A stretch of 64,000 bases of DNA from CAWBOV01 sp963790525 (GCA_963790525.1 CAWBOV010000006.1:558001-622000); one strand, 5' to 3'. Shown: positions 1-9,204, counted from the first letter of the stretch. The notes: generated by a model from the letters alone, not told the origin. Numbers and translations: made by a program.

Positions 1-1
1 C

Positions 2-472
2 ATGAGCCTGCCGACCGAGTCGATGTACCAGGAGATCATCCTGGACCACTACCGCCACCCGCAGCACCGTGGCCTGGCCGACCCCTTCGACGCCGAGGTC
101 CACCACGTCAATCCGACGTGCGGTGACGAGGTGACGCTGCGCGTTCGCGTCGCCGACGGCGAGGTCGCCGACCTGACCTGGGCGGGGGAGGGCTGCTCGA
201 TCAGCCAGGCCTCCACCTCGGTGATGAGCGATCTCGTGATCGGCCGGAGCGTGGAGGACGCGCTGGCGCTGCAGGAGGAGTTCCTGGCGCTCATGCAGTC
301 CCGCGGTCACGCCGATCTCTCCGAGGAGGCCGAGGAGCGTCTCGACGACGCCGTCGCCTTCGGTGGCGTCGCGAAGTACCCCGCCCGCGTCAAGTGCGCG
401 CTGCTGGGCTGGATGGCGATGAAATCCGCCGTAGCAGAAGCAGTAGCCGAGAAGAATGAGGTTCCGTCATGA
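2..472 (+). CDS. sufU: SufU Fe-S cluster assembly protein
   Basis: A 156-residue SufU/IscU-type protein. In Gram-positive bacteria SufU is a zinc protein that accepts sulfur from the cysteine desulfurase SufS and hands it to the SufBCD scaffold in the cytosol. Cys40 and Asp42 (PTCGDEV), Cys65 (GEGCSISQ) and Cys132 (ARVKCALLGW) are the expected zinc and sulfur-acceptor residues. The segment around 80-125 is the insertion that separates SufU from IscU. The ATG at position 2 gives the normal family length. Its stop overlaps the sufT start by four bases, so the two are translationally coupled. The upstream sufS/sufBCD genes presumably lie left of the window. Confidence 0.95.
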   Translation: MSLPTESMYQEIILDHYRHPQHRGLADPFDAEVHHVNPTCGDEVTLRVRVADGEVADLTWAGEGCSISQASTSVMSDLVIGRSVEDALALQEEFLALMQSRGHADLSEEAEERLDDAVAFGGVAKYPARVKCALLGWMAMKSAVAEAVAEKNEVPS

Positions 473-813
473 GTGCCGACCTGGTGATCGACGTCCCGTC
501 CCGCGATGACGTCGAGGAGGCCATGCGCGACGTCGTCGACCCCGAGCTGGGCATCAACGTCGTCGACCTGGGGCTCGTCTACGACATGCACATCGGCGAG
601 GACGCCTCCGTGGTGCTCGACATGACGCTCACGTCGGCGGCCTGCCCGCTGACCGACGTCATCGAGGACCAGGCCTCGGCCGCCCTCACCGGCGGACCCA
701 AGCCCGTCGCGAGTGCCTTCACCATCAACTGGGTGTGGATGCCGCCGTGGGGCCCGGACAAGATCACCGATGACGGCCGGGAGCAGCTGCGCGCCCTCGG
801 CTTCAACGTCTGA
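469..813 (+). CDS. sufT: SufT / metal-sulfur cluster assembly factor (DUF59)
   Basis: A 114-residue MIP18/PaaD-like (DUF59) protein, homologous in position and sequence type to Rv1466, the last suf gene of mycobacteria. The diagnostic DPELGINVVDLGLVYD block lies near residues 24-39 and the conserved cysteine sits in TSAACPLTD near residue 60. Members help Fe-S cluster maturation; the exact client is not visible here. Start ATG overlaps the sufU stop (ATGA). A hairpin follows the stop, so the suf operon probably ends here. Confidence 0.93.
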   Translation: MSADLVIDVPSRDDVEEAMRDVVDPELGINVVDLGLVYDMHIGEDASVVLDMTLTSAACPLTDVIEDQASAALTGGPKPVASAFTINWVWMPPWGPDKITDDGREQLRALGFNV

Positions 814-835
814 GTCCGCTCAGGCCGCTGTCGGC

Positions 836-859
836 GTGCGGTCGCCCCGGTGACCGCAC
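836..859 (+). terminator. Hairpin after sufT
   Basis: A perfect 8-bp stem (gtgcggtc / gaccgcac) with an 8-base loop starts 22 bases after the sufT stop. There is no T-tract, as is common in actinomycetes. It is a plausible end for the suf transcript before the ABC-F gene. Confidence 0.5.
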
Positions 860-922
860 CCGTCCGCCATGCCCGCACCACCCACACCACGCCGTTCACG
901 CACGCACAGGAGAATCCACGTC

Positions 923-2554
923 ATGATCACCGCCACCGGCCTCGAGCTGCGAGCCGGCGCGCGCATCCTCCTGGAGCCCACCACCCTGCGCGTCCAGCCC
1001 GGTGACCGGATCGGGCTGGTGGGCCGCAACGGCGCCGGCAAGACCACGAGCCTGAAGACGTTCGCCAAGGAGACGCTGCCGCACGCCGGCCAGATCGCCA
1101 CGAGCGGCCCGATCGGCTACCTCCCGCAGGACCCGCGCACGGGAGACCTCGACACGCTCGCGCGCGACCGGGTGCTGTCCGCCCGCGGCCTGGACGTGCT
1201 GCGCTCGGACATCGACAAGGTCCAGATCCAGCTGGCGGAGAGCCCGGACGACGACGCGCTGCTGCAGCGCTACGGCCGGCTCGAGGACCGGTTCAGCACC
1301 CTCGGCGGGTACGCGGCCGAGAGCGAGGCCGCGCGGATCTGTTCCAACCTCGGGCTGCCCGACCGCGTCCTCGCCCAGCCGCTCGGCACCCTCTCGGGTG
1401 GTCAGCGCCGCCGTGTCGAGCTGGCCCGGATCCTGTTCGCCGACACCGCCGGCGAGCCCACGACCCTCCTGCTCGACGAGCCGACCAACCACCTCGACGC
1501 CGACTCGATCGTGTGGTTGCGGGACTTCCTGCGCAAGCACAAGGGCGGCCTGGTCCTGATCAGTCACGACGTCTCGCTGCTGGACGCCGTCGTCAACAAG
1601 GTCTGGTACCTGGACGCCAACCGGGCCGCCGTCGACATCTACAACGTCGGCTGGCAGACCTACCTCAAGCAACGCGAGACCGACGAGAAGCGCCGCCACC
1701 GTGAGCGCGCCAACGCCGAGCGAAAGATCGAGACCCTGCGCAGCCAGGCGGACAAGATGCGTGCCAAGGCGACGAAGGCCCGGGCCGCCCACCAGATGGA
1801 CCGCCGTGCGGCCGCGCTCGCCGCAGGTCTCGACGACGTCCGCGTGAGCGACAAGGTGGCCCGGCTGCGGTTCCCCGACCCCGCCCCGTGCGGCAAGACT
1901 CCGCTGACCGCCGAGGGGCTGTCCAAGTCCTACGGCTCGCTCGAGGTGTTCACCGACGTCGACCTCGCGATCGACCGCGGCGCGCGCGTCGTCGTCCTCG
2001 GGCTGAACGGTGCCGGCAAGACGACGCTGCTGCGCCTGCTCGCCGAGACCGAACTGCCCGACACCGGCAGCATCGTCCCCGGGCACGGCCTGCGGCTGGG
2101 GTACTACGCGCAGGAGCACGAGACCCTCGACGTCGACGGCTCGGTCCTGGCCAACATGCGGACCGCCGCGCACTCCGCCTCGGCCACGATGGCCGGCTCC
2201 GGCCCGACGGACACCGAGCTGCGCCGGGTACTGGGTGCGTTCCTGTTCTCCGGCGACGACGTCGACAAGCCCGCGGGTGTGCTCTCCGGCGGCGAGAAGA
2301 CCCGGCTCTCGCTGGCGATGCTGGTGACCAGTGCGGCGAACGTCCTGCTGCTCGACGAGCCGACGAACAACCTCGATCCCGTCAGCCGCGACCAGGTGCT
2401 GGACGCACTGCGCACCTATGCGGGGGCGATCGTCCTGGTCACCCACGACGAGGGTGCCGTCGAGGCGCTGTCCCCGGACAAGGTCATCCTGCTCCCCGAC
2501 GGGGTCGAGGACATGTGGAGCCCGGAGCTGGCCGACCTCGTGGCGCTCGCGTAA
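923..2554 (+). CDS. ABC-F family ATPase
   Basis: A 543-residue protein with two ABC ATPase domains and no membrane segment, as in ABC-F proteins that act on the ribosome (EttA and antibiotic-protection factors). Domain 1 has Walker A GRNGAGKTT (residues 34-42), signature LSGGQRRRVELARI and Walker B LLLDEPTNHLD. A charged linker rich in Arg/Lys/Glu follows (about residues 250-300). Domain 2 repeats GLNGAGKTT, LSGGEKTRLSLAM and LLLDEPTNNLD. The counterpart is Rv1473. I chose ATG 923 because caggaga lies just upstream; an in-frame ATG at 869 has no such site. Whether it gives drug resistance or a housekeeping function cannot be told from sequence. Confidence 0.92.
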   Translation: MITATGLELRAGARILLEPTTLRVQPGDRIGLVGRNGAGKTTSLKTFAKETLPHAGQIATSGPIGYLPQDPRTGDLDTLARDRVLSARGLDVLRSDIDKVQIQLAESPDDDALLQRYGRLEDRFSTLGGYAAESEAARICSNLGLPDRVLAQPLGTLSGGQRRRVELARILFADTAGEPTTLLLDEPTNHLDADSIVWLRDFLRKHKGGLVLISHDVSLLDAVVNKVWYLDANRAAVDIYNVGWQTYLKQRETDEKRRHRERANAERKIETLRSQADKMRAKATKARAAHQMDRRAAALAAGLDDVRVSDKVARLRFPDPAPCGKTPLTAEGLSKSYGSLEVFTDVDLAIDRGARVVVLGLNGAGKTTLLRLLAETELPDTGSIVPGHGLRLGYYAQEHETLDVDGSVLANMRTAAHSASATMAGSGPTDTELRRVLGAFLFSGDDVDKPAGVLSGGEKTRLSLAMLVTSAANVLLLDEPTNNLDPVSRDQVLDALRTYAGAIVLVTHDEGAVEALSPDKVILLPDGVEDMWSPELADLVALA

Positions 2555-2619
2555 GCCCCGTTTCGGGTACTCGCGACAGGCCGGATATCGGTCGCATGGG
2601 GATTCCTGCGTAGATTCGC

Positions 2620-2712
2620 TACTATCGCTCAAGCGCGAAGGGGGAACTTCGCGCGACACAAGCGGGCGACGGGGAACGTCGTCCGCTACGCGCAGCTACA
2701 TGGGGGAAACAA
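2620..2712 (+). promoter_or_regulatory. Leader and promoter candidate of the small HTH gene
   Basis: A TACTAT -10 candidate lies at 2620-2625 without a good -35. The leader then holds the heptamer ggggaac at 2641-2647 and 2671-2677 and the near copy ggggaaac at 2703-2710, about 30 bases apart. The middle copy lies in the loop of a 10-bp stem (2662-2671 / 2677-2686, one G-U pair). The third copy doubles as the ribosome binding site. Function unknown. Confidence 0.4.
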
Positions 2713-2922
2713 ATGGCTGTACTCAAGAAGGGTGCCCGGATCACGGGCACAGAACGCACGAAGCTTGCTGCTGACTTCACCAAGCAGTACGCCAAGGGCA
2801 AGAGCATTCGCGAGCTCGCGGACGCACACGGCCGGTCCTACGGCTTCGTGCACCGCCTGCTCGCGGAGTCCGGTGTGGCGCTGCGCGGTCGTGGCAGCTC
2901 ACCCGGTCGACGGAAGGGCTAG
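2713..2922 (+). CDS. Small helix-turn-helix protein (Rv1473A-like)
   Basis: A 69-residue basic protein. Residues 30-58 (SIRELADAHGRSYGFVHRLL) look like a helix-turn-helix of the resolvase/sigma-region-4 type, and the tail is Arg/Gly-rich. It matches by position and type the small HTH protein Rv1473A that follows the ABC-F gene in mycobacteria; homologs are widespread in actinobacteria. A DNA-binding role is likely but the target is unknown. The ATG follows gggggaaac at good spacing. Confidence 0.88.
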   Translation: MAVLKKGARITGTERTKLAADFTKQYAKGKSIRELADAHGRSYGFVHRLLAESGVALRGRGSSPGRRKG

Positions 2923-3008
2923 CACTGTCTGAGGTCCACGCATCGACCAGCGGCGTCGATCCCGAGCTGCTCCCGGATTCGGGGGTTCGGCTCGCGATCG
3001 ACGCTGCT

Positions 3009-3743
3009 GTGGCGACCGTGACCCTGTGCCGTCCCGACCGGCTGAACTCCCAGACCCCGCTGACCTGGCGGGCGCTGGCCCAGGCCGGTTCGGCGCTGCC
3101 CGGGTCGGTCCGCGTCGTCGTCGTGCGCGGTGAGGGGCGGTCGTTCTCGGCCGGGCTGGACCGCGCGATGTTCACCCCGGGCGGCATACCCGGCGTGCCG
3201 TCGCCCGTCGAGCTGGTCTCGTGGGCGCCCGAGGAGGCCGATCGCGAGCTCGCGGGCTACCAGGCCGCGTTCGGCTGGCTGTCCCGGCCGGACATCATCA
3301 GCATCGCCGCCGTCCAGGGCCACGCCGTGGGCGCCGGCTTCCAGCTCGCGCTCGCCTGCGATCTGCGGATCGCTGCCGAGGACGTCCAGCTGACGATGGC
3401 CGAGGTCGCGTTGGGGCTCGTCCCCGACCTCGGCGGTACCCGCCGGCTCGCCGGGCTGGTCGGCTACTCCCGCGCCCTGGAGATCTGCCTGAGCACGCGC
3501 CGGGTCGGCGCGCAGGAGGCCGTCGCCATCGGCCTGGTCAACCGCGTCGTCGCGTCGGCGGAGCTGGACGCGGCCGTCGACGCGACGGTCCAGGGCCTGC
3601 TCGGACAGCCGCGCGAGGCGGTCATCGAGGCCAAGGCGCTGCTGCTGTCGACCTCCCTCCACACCCAGGCCGAGCAGGAGATCGCCGAGCGCACGGCCCA
3701 GCTGCGGCTGCTGGCCGCCCTCGCCGGCGTCGCCCGCGACTGA
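3009..3743 (+). CDS. Enoyl-CoA hydratase/isomerase family (EchA12-like)
   Basis: A crotonase-fold protein, counterpart of Rv1472 in the conserved block. The oxyanion-hole segments GRSFSAGLDR and GHAVGAGFQLALACD are present. Both glutamates that hydratases use as catalytic pair have candidates: one in MAEVALGLVPDLGGTRRL and one in RALEICLST. Hydration of 2-enoyl-CoA is therefore plausible. GTG 3009 is the first standard start, but it cuts into the first beta strand. The frame stays open upstream to a CTG at 2925 preceded by ggaaggg (2912-2918), which would add 28 residues. The true start is uncertain. Confidence 0.87.
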   Translation: MATVTLCRPDRLNSQTPLTWRALAQAGSALPGSVRVVVVRGEGRSFSAGLDRAMFTPGGIPGVPSPVELVSWAPEEADRELAGYQAAFGWLSRPDIISIAAVQGHAVGAGFQLALACDLRIAAEDVQLTMAEVALGLVPDLGGTRRLAGLVGYSRALEICLSTRRVGAQEAVAIGLVNRVVASAELDAAVDATVQGLLGQPREAVIEAKALLLSTSLHTQAEQEIAERTAQLRLLAALAGVARD

Positions 3744-3831
3744 CCTCAGCCCGGAGCCGGCTGCCCGGTCTCCGCGCCGGTCGGAGGAACACCGTACGGT
3801 CGGTGTCTGTTGCGGCGCTGAGAGGTGAGCC

Positions 3832-5820
3832 ATGTCCATGACCGGTACCAACTTCAGTGCCATGCGCTCCTTCCGCCGCGACCGGGGCGTCGTGCAGAAG
3901 GAGCTGCCCCCGGGGATCTGGCGGCGGGTGCTCGGATTCGCCCGCCCCTACCGGTGGGAACTGGCCGTCTTCCTGCTCGTGATCGTCGTCGACGCCGTCA
4001 TCGCCGTCGCCACGCCCGTCCTCGCCGGACGGGTGGTCAACACGATCACCGCGCACGGCCACGTCGCCACCGTCGTCCGGATCGCCGCCGTGATCGCCGG
4101 CCTGGCGGTCTTCGACGCTGGGCTGTCCTTCGCCCAGCGCTGGTACTCGGCCCGGATCGGCGAGGGGCTCATCTACGACATGCGCACGGCCGTGTTCGAC
4201 CACGTGCAGCGCATGCCGCTGGCCTTCTTCACCCGCACCCAGACCGGTGCCCTGGTCAGCCGGCTCAACAGCGACGTCCTCGGTGCGCAGCAGGCCTTCA
4301 CCTCGACCCTGTCGGGCGTGGTGAGCAACGCGGTGAGCCTGGCGGTGACGGCGGCGGTGATGTTCTCGCTGTCCTGGCAGATCACCGCACTGTCGCTCGT
4401 GCTGCTGCCGATCTTCGTGCTGCCCGCCCGGCGCATCGGCACCCGGCTGCAGCAGATCACCCGCGAGTCCTACAACCTCGACGCGTCGATGAACGCCACC
4501 ATGACCGAACGCTTCAACGTCTCCGGGGCCCTGCTGGTCAAACTGTTCGGGCGCCCGGAACAGGAGACCGAGTCCTTCCGCGCACGCGCCGGCCGGGTCC
4601 GCGACATCGGGGTCACCTCCGCGCTCTACGGGCGTGCGTTCTTCGTCTCGCTCACCCTGGTCGCGTCCCTCGCCCAGGCGCTGGTGTACGGCCTCGGTGG
4701 TTACTACGCCCTGACCGGTCAGCTGAGCACCGGAACCGTCGTCACCCTCGCTCTGCTCCTGTCCCGCCTCTACGGCCCGCTGACCGCCCTGTCCAACGTC
4801 CGCGTGGACGTGATGAGCGCGCTGGTCAGCTTCGACCGCGTCTTCGAGGTGCTGGACCTGGCGCCCCTGATCGCCGATGCCCCGGACGCCGTCGACCTGC
4901 CGGCCGGCCCCGCGGCGGTCGAGTTCCGGGACGTCCACTTCTCCTACCCCAGCGCGACCGAGGTCTCGCTGGCCTCGCTGGAGTCCGTCGCCACGCTCGA
5001 CGCCCGGGCGAGCGAGGAGGTGCTGCGCGGGGTCACGTTCACCGTGGCCGCGGGCGAGCTGGTCGCCCTCGTCGGGCCCTCCGGCGCCGGGAAGACGACC
5101 ATCAGCCAGCTGGTGCCACGGATCTACGACGCCCGCTCGGGCGCGGTGCTGGTCGGCGGTCACGACGTGCGGGGATTGACCCAGCAGTCGCTGCACGACG
5201 CGATCGGGGTGGTCAGCCAGGACGCCCACATGTTCCACGACACCATCGGGGAGAACCTGCGCTACGCCCGCCCCGGCGCTACCGACGCCGAACTCTGGCG
5301 CGCGGCGCGGGAGGCCCAGATCGAACCGCTGATCCGCAGCCTGCCCGACCGCATGGACACCGTCGTGGGCGACCGCGGCTACCGCCTCTCCGGCGGGGAG
5401 AAGCAGCGTCTGGCCATCGCCCGGGTCCTGCTCAAGGCGCCGGCCGTGGTGATCCTCGACGAGGCGACCGCGCACCTGGACAGCGAGAGCGAGGCCGCCG
5501 TGCAGGACGCGCTCGCCTCGGCGCTCACCGGGCGGACGTCGCTGGTGATCGCGCACCGGCTGTCGACGATCCTGGGCGCCGACCGCATCCTGGTGGTCGA
5601 CGGCGGGCGCATCGTGCAGAGCGGCACGCACGCCGAGCTGATCGTCGCCGGCGGTCTCTACGCCGAGCTGTTCCGCACCCAGTTCCAGAGCCAGGCCGTC
5701 ACGCAGGCGATCGACGAGGAACCCGACGGCACGGGTCCGGACGGCACCGGTCCGGACGGCGGGGGAGTCGTCGCCGCCGAGCTCACCGGGACGTCAGGCG
5801 CCGCATCGGGCCGTGATTGA
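3832..5820 (+). CDS. ABC exporter half-transporter (TMD-NBD fusion)
   Basis: A 662-residue type IV ABC exporter subunit (MsbA/LmrA class). Residues about 40-325 hold six membrane helices and about 365-620 the ATPase: Walker A GPSGAGKTT near 415, signature LSGGEKQRLAIARV near 519, Walker B VVILDEATAHLD near 540 and the H-loop IAHRLS near 573. Between the A-loop (HFSYPS) and Walker A there is an insert of about 20 residues rich in Ser/Ala. The tail carries a short repeat of Pro-Asp-Gly-Thr-Gly. It likely works as a homodimer; substrate unknown. It has its own Shine-Dalgarno (gaggtgag) and no obvious partner gene. Its last 38 bases overlap the end of the convergent ROK gene. Confidence 0.93.
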   Translation: MSMTGTNFSAMRSFRRDRGVVQKELPPGIWRRVLGFARPYRWELAVFLLVIVVDAVIAVATPVLAGRVVNTITAHGHVATVVRIAAVIAGLAVFDAGLSFAQRWYSARIGEGLIYDMRTAVFDHVQRMPLAFFTRTQTGALVSRLNSDVLGAQQAFTSTLSGVVSNAVSLAVTAAVMFSLSWQITALSLVLLPIFVLPARRIGTRLQQITRESYNLDASMNATMTERFNVSGALLVKLFGRPEQETESFRARAGRVRDIGVTSALYGRAFFVSLTLVASLAQALVYGLGGYYALTGQLSTGTVVTLALLLSRLYGPLTALSNVRVDVMSALVSFDRVFEVLDLAPLIADAPDAVDLPAGPAAVEFRDVHFSYPSATEVSLASLESVATLDARASEEVLRGVTFTVAAGELVALVGPSGAGKTTISQLVPRIYDARSGAVLVGGHDVRGLTQQSLHDAIGVVSQDAHMFHDTIGENLRYARPGATDAELWRAAREAQIEPLIRSLPDRMDTVVGDRGYRLSGGEKQRLAIARVLLKAPAVVILDEATAHLDSESEAAVQDALASALTGRTSLVIAHRLSTILGADRILVVDGGRIVQSGTHAELIVAGGLYAELFRTQFQSQAVTQAIDEEPDGTGPDGTGPDGGGVVAAELTGTSGAASGRD

Positions 5821-7012
5821 GGACCGTCTCCAGGGGAGCCGCGAGCAGGCCCGCGAACGCCAGTTCGGCGGCACCGAGGAGTGCGGAGTCGTCGCCCAGC
5901 CCCGGCAGCCGTAGCTCGATGGTGTCACCGGTTCCCCCCATCGCGTACCGGTCCAGTGACTGCCGGATCAGGGCGCGGTGGGTGTCGGCGACGGCGGTGA
6001 GCGACCCGCCGATGATGATCACCGAGGGGTTGAGGATGTTGGCCAGACTCGCCAGCCCGCGCCCCAGCCACTCGGCGACGGCCTCGATCGCGGTGCGGGC
6101 CTGGGGGTCCCCGGCGGCCTCCGCGACCAGGATGTCCTCGATCGCGTCGTGGCCCGGCGGCACCGTCATGCCGGCGAGCCGGATGAGCGCGGGCTCGCCG
6201 ACCAGGGTCTCGAAGCAGCCGCGGTTGCCGCAGTAGCAGTCGGGCCCGAGCGGGTCCACGAGCATGTGCCCGATCTCGCCCGCCAGGCCACCGGCTCCGT
6301 GCAGCTGCAGCCCGTCGACGATGATTCCCCCACCGACGCCGACCCGGCAGTTGAGGTAGAGCAGGTTGTCCACGCCCCGGCCGTTGCCACGCAGGTGCTC
6401 GGCGAGCGCGCCCACATCGGCGTCGTTGCCGATGTACACCGGCAGCGTCGTGTCGAACGCCTTCGCGACGAGCCCACGCAGATCGACGTCGCGCCAGTGC
6501 AGGTTGGGCGCCAGCACGACCCGGCCGTCGCTCCTGCGGACGGTGCCCGGGACGCTGACGCCCACGCCGACCGGCCACGCACCGTCGGGCAGCAGCGCCC
6601 GGACGCCGTCGTAGGCCTGGGTCACCACCGAGACGACGTACTCGGGCAGCACGCCTTCGGGCAGATCCCGCTCGCACCGGCCCAGGATGTGACCGCCGAG
6701 CCCGACAGCGGCGACGACGACCGAGTGCACGTCGACGTCGACGGCGACCGCGTACGGGCCGTCGTCACGCGGGCCGACGACGTGCGACGGGCGCCCGGCA
6801 CCGGAGCGGGTGTCGGGCACCCATTCGCTGACCAGGCCCTGGTCGACCAGATCGGCGACCAGGGCACCGATCGTGCTCCGGTTCAGGCCCAGCCGCTGAG
6901 TGAGATCGGCGCGCGAGGTCTCTCCGCGCTGGTGGATCTCACTCAGCAGCAACCGCAGGTTGTGCTGCCTGATCGCATCAGGACGCGCCGCCGTGGGTCG
7001 GGCCATCGTCAT
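5783..7012 (-). CDS. ROK family transcriptional regulator (XylR/NagC type)
   Basis: A 409-residue repressor-type ROK protein. Residues about 12-75 are a winged helix (ETSRADLTQRLGLNRSTIGA is the recognition part). The rest is the ROK kinase-like fold with a sugar-binding segment (GGLAGEIGH) and the zinc-site cysteines in CYCGNRGCFE. It is the last gene of the leftward importer operon, 36 bases after the permease. By analogy with XylR and NagC it probably represses this operon until the imported sugar binds. Confidence 0.92.
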   Translation of the reverse strand: MTMARPTAARPDAIRQHNLRLLLSEIHQRGETSRADLTQRLGLNRSTIGALVADLVDQGLVSEWVPDTRSGAGRPSHVVGPRDDGPYAVAVDVDVHSVVVAAVGLGGHILGRCERDLPEGVLPEYVVSVVTQAYDGVRALLPDGAWPVGVGVSVPGTVRRSDGRVVLAPNLHWRDVDLRGLVAKAFDTTLPVYIGNDADVGALAEHLRGNGRGVDNLLYLNCRVGVGGGIIVDGLQLHGAGGLAGEIGHMLVDPLGPDCYCGNRGCFETLVGEPALIRLAGMTVPPGHDAIEDILVAEAAGDPQARTAIEAVAEWLGRGLASLANILNPSVIIIGGSLTAVADTHRALIRQSLDRYAMGGTGDTIELRLPGLGDDSALLGAAELAFAGLLAAPLETVLNHGPMRRLTSR

Positions 7013-7048
7013 AACCTTCCGCGTCGCGCCCTGACTCGGACGTCACGC

Positions 7049-8443
7049 TCAGAGCCCGGTGGATCCCGCTCGGCGCCGGGACAGAGCGTCGACGGCGGCG
7101 GCGAGCATGAGCACCAGGCCGGTCACGATGTACTGGACGGACGAGCCGTTGGTGCCCTTCACCAGGTCCGACATGCCGTTGTAGATGACCTCGACGACCA
7201 TGCCGCCGATGACGGCGTCGATCACGCGGCCCTTGCCACCGAAGAGGCTGGTGCCGCCGATGACCGCCGCGCCCACCGCGAGCAGCAGGGTGTTGCCGCC
7301 GTAGTTGTCGACGCTGACGGACTTGATGTTCGAGCCGATGATGATGCCGCCGATCGCCGCCATGAACGAGTTCACGACGAAGACCGAGATGCGGATGCGG
7401 TCGACCGGGATACCGGCCCGGCGGGCGGCTTCCTCGTTGCCGCCGACCGCGTACACGTGCCGCCCGTAGCGCGTGCGGGTCAGCGCGAAGGTGAGCACGA
7501 CCAGGAAGAAGACGAGGACGAGGATCACCCACGGCACGCCCTGCAGCTTCGAGGGCTCGACCCGGGTCAGCTTGCCGTTGACGTTGACGATCGAGGCGGT
7601 CTTGATCAGCGACCGGTCCTTGTTGAGCAGGTACACCAGGCCGAAGGCCAGCACGGCGATCGCCCCGACCTTGAGCAGCGTCACCGACGTGGGCTCCGCG
7701 GCGATGCCGCCCCGGCGCCGGCTCAGTGTCGCCGTGACCTTGTACAGCGCGTACAGGCCGACACAGACCGCACCGAACACCCAGCCCGCCCAGAGCGGCA
7801 TCTGGTTGTTGACCAGGCCGTTGACGAGGTTGTCGGTGATCGAGACGTTGCCCTTCTGGCCCGCGAAGTTGTTGAGGATGTAGAGCGAGACGCCCTGGAA
7901 GGCCAGGAAGAACGCCAGGGTGACGACGAAGGACGGGATGCGCAGCTTCGCCCGCAGCGTTCCGGTGATCACACCGATCACGATGCCGGTGAGCAGGGCC
8001 GCGCCGATCGACACCGGCCAGGGGGCGTTGTAGCCGACCATCAGCCGCACCATGACCGAGGCGCAGACACCGGCGGCGAACCCGGCGGAGAGGTCGATCT
8101 CGCCGAGCAGGAGGACGAACACCAGCCCCATGGCCAGGAAGATCGGGCCGGAGCCCTCGGTCAGCAGGACCGCGGTGTTGTAGAGGCTGCCGAACGTCGG
8201 CTGCAGGATCTTGAACAGCACGATCAGGATGACCAGGCCGGTGACGGCCGGCACCGAGCCCATCTCGCCGCCGCGCAGGCGGGCGATGTAGTTGCGGAAG
8301 TAGTCCGCGATGCTGTTGCCCACCGGTGCATTCGAGGCCAGGTAGGCCAGGTCGTCGCTCGGTGGCGGGACCTCGTCGGCCAGCAGCTCGTCCTCGGAGG
8401 GGGCGTCGGTCGCGCCGCCCGTGGTCAGGTCTGGCGTGCTCAT
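7049..8443 (-). CDS. Sugar ABC transporter permease (XylH/RbsC family)
   Basis: A 464-residue membrane permease of the BPD_transp_2 family that carries pentoses and related sugars. A cytosolic N-terminal stretch of about 65 residues precedes about ten hydrophobic segments. The motif GEIDLSAGFAAG near residue 115 and the cytoplasmic loop TRYGRHVYAVGGNEEAARRAGI near 345 (the ATPase contact) are typical. An extra hydrophilic stretch between about 240 and 300 makes it longer than RbsC, as in XylH-type permeases. Start ATG overlaps the ATPase stop by four bases, so the two are coupled. Confidence 0.93.
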   Translation of the reverse strand: MSTPDLTTGGATDAPSEDELLADEVPPPSDDLAYLASNAPVGNSIADYFRNYIARLRGGEMGSVPAVTGLVILIVLFKILQPTFGSLYNTAVLLTEGSGPIFLAMGLVFVLLLGEIDLSAGFAAGVCASVMVRLMVGYNAPWPVSIGAALLTGIVIGVITGTLRAKLRIPSFVVTLAFFLAFQGVSLYILNNFAGQKGNVSITDNLVNGLVNNQMPLWAGWVFGAVCVGLYALYKVTATLSRRRGGIAAEPTSVTLLKVGAIAVLAFGLVYLLNKDRSLIKTASIVNVNGKLTRVEPSKLQGVPWVILVLVFFLVVLTFALTRTRYGRHVYAVGGNEEAARRAGIPVDRIRISVFVVNSFMAAIGGIIIGSNIKSVSVDNYGGNTLLLAVGAAVIGGTSLFGGKGRVIDAVIGGMVVEVIYNGMSDLVKGTNGSSVQYIVTGLVLMLAAAVDALSRRRAGSTGL

Positions 8444-9204
8444 GCCGAGACTCCCGTCGTGATGCTGTCGGACTTACCGCTGGTGATCAGCTCGACGAGC
8501 TGGGTCTGGTTGACGTCCTTGCGGTCGACGATGGCGGCCATCTGGCCCAGGTAGAGAGCGGCGATGCGGTCGGACACCTCGAGCACGTCCAGCATGTTGT
8601 GCGAGATGAGGACCACTGCCAGCCCCCGGTCGGCGAGACGGCGCACGAGGCTGAGCACCTGTGCGGTCTGCGCGACACCCAGGGCCGCGGTCGGCTCGTC
8701 GAGGATGACGATCTTGGAGTTCCAGAGCACCGACTTGGCGATGGCGACGGTCTGGCGCTGACCACCGGAGAGGCTGGAGACGCGCTGACGGACCGATTTG
8801 ACGGTGCGGACCGACAGGGAGGCCAGGGTCTCGGTGGCGGCCTTCTCCATGGCGTTCTCGTCCAGGACGACGCCCTTGACCTTCTCGCGCCCCAGGAACA
8901 TGTTCTGCACGATGTCGAGGTTCTCGCACAGGGCGAGGTCCTGGTAGACGATCTCGATGCCGAGGGCGGCGGAGTCGCGGGGGGTCTTCACCGAGACGTG
9001 GTGCCCTTCGAACTCGTACTCACCGGAGTCGATCGTGTACGTGCCACCGATGCACTTGACGAGCGTGGACTTACCCGCGCCGTTGTCGCCGATGAGCGAG
9101 ATGACCTCGCCGGCTCGGGCCTCGAAGTTGACGTTGCGCAGTACCTGGACGGGTCCGAAACTCTTGTTCACGTTGCGCAGCTGCAGCAACGGCTGGTCAC
9201 TCAC
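8440..9204 (-). CDS. Sugar ABC transporter ATP-binding protein (single domain)
   Basis: A 254-residue ATPase. Walker A GDNGAGKST is near residue 38, signature LSGGQRQTVAIAKSV near 145, Walker B KIVILDEPTAALGV near 168. Sugar importers of the RbsA/XylG/MglA class usually carry two ATPase domains in one chain of about 500 residues. This one has a single domain and would act as a homodimer. It lies between the binding protein and the permease in the same operon. Confidence 0.93.
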   Translation of the reverse strand: MSDQPLLQLRNVNKSFGPVQVLRNVNFEARAGEVISLIGDNGAGKSTLVKCIGGTYTIDSGEYEFEGHHVSVKTPRDSAALGIEIVYQDLALCENLDIVQNMFLGREKVKGVVLDENAMEKAATETLASLSVRTVKSVRQRVSSLSGGQRQTVAIAKSVLWNSKIVILDEPTAALGVAQTAQVLSLVRRLADRGLAVVLISHNMLDVLEVSDRIAALYLGQMAAIVDRKDVNQTQLVELITSGKSDSITTGVSA

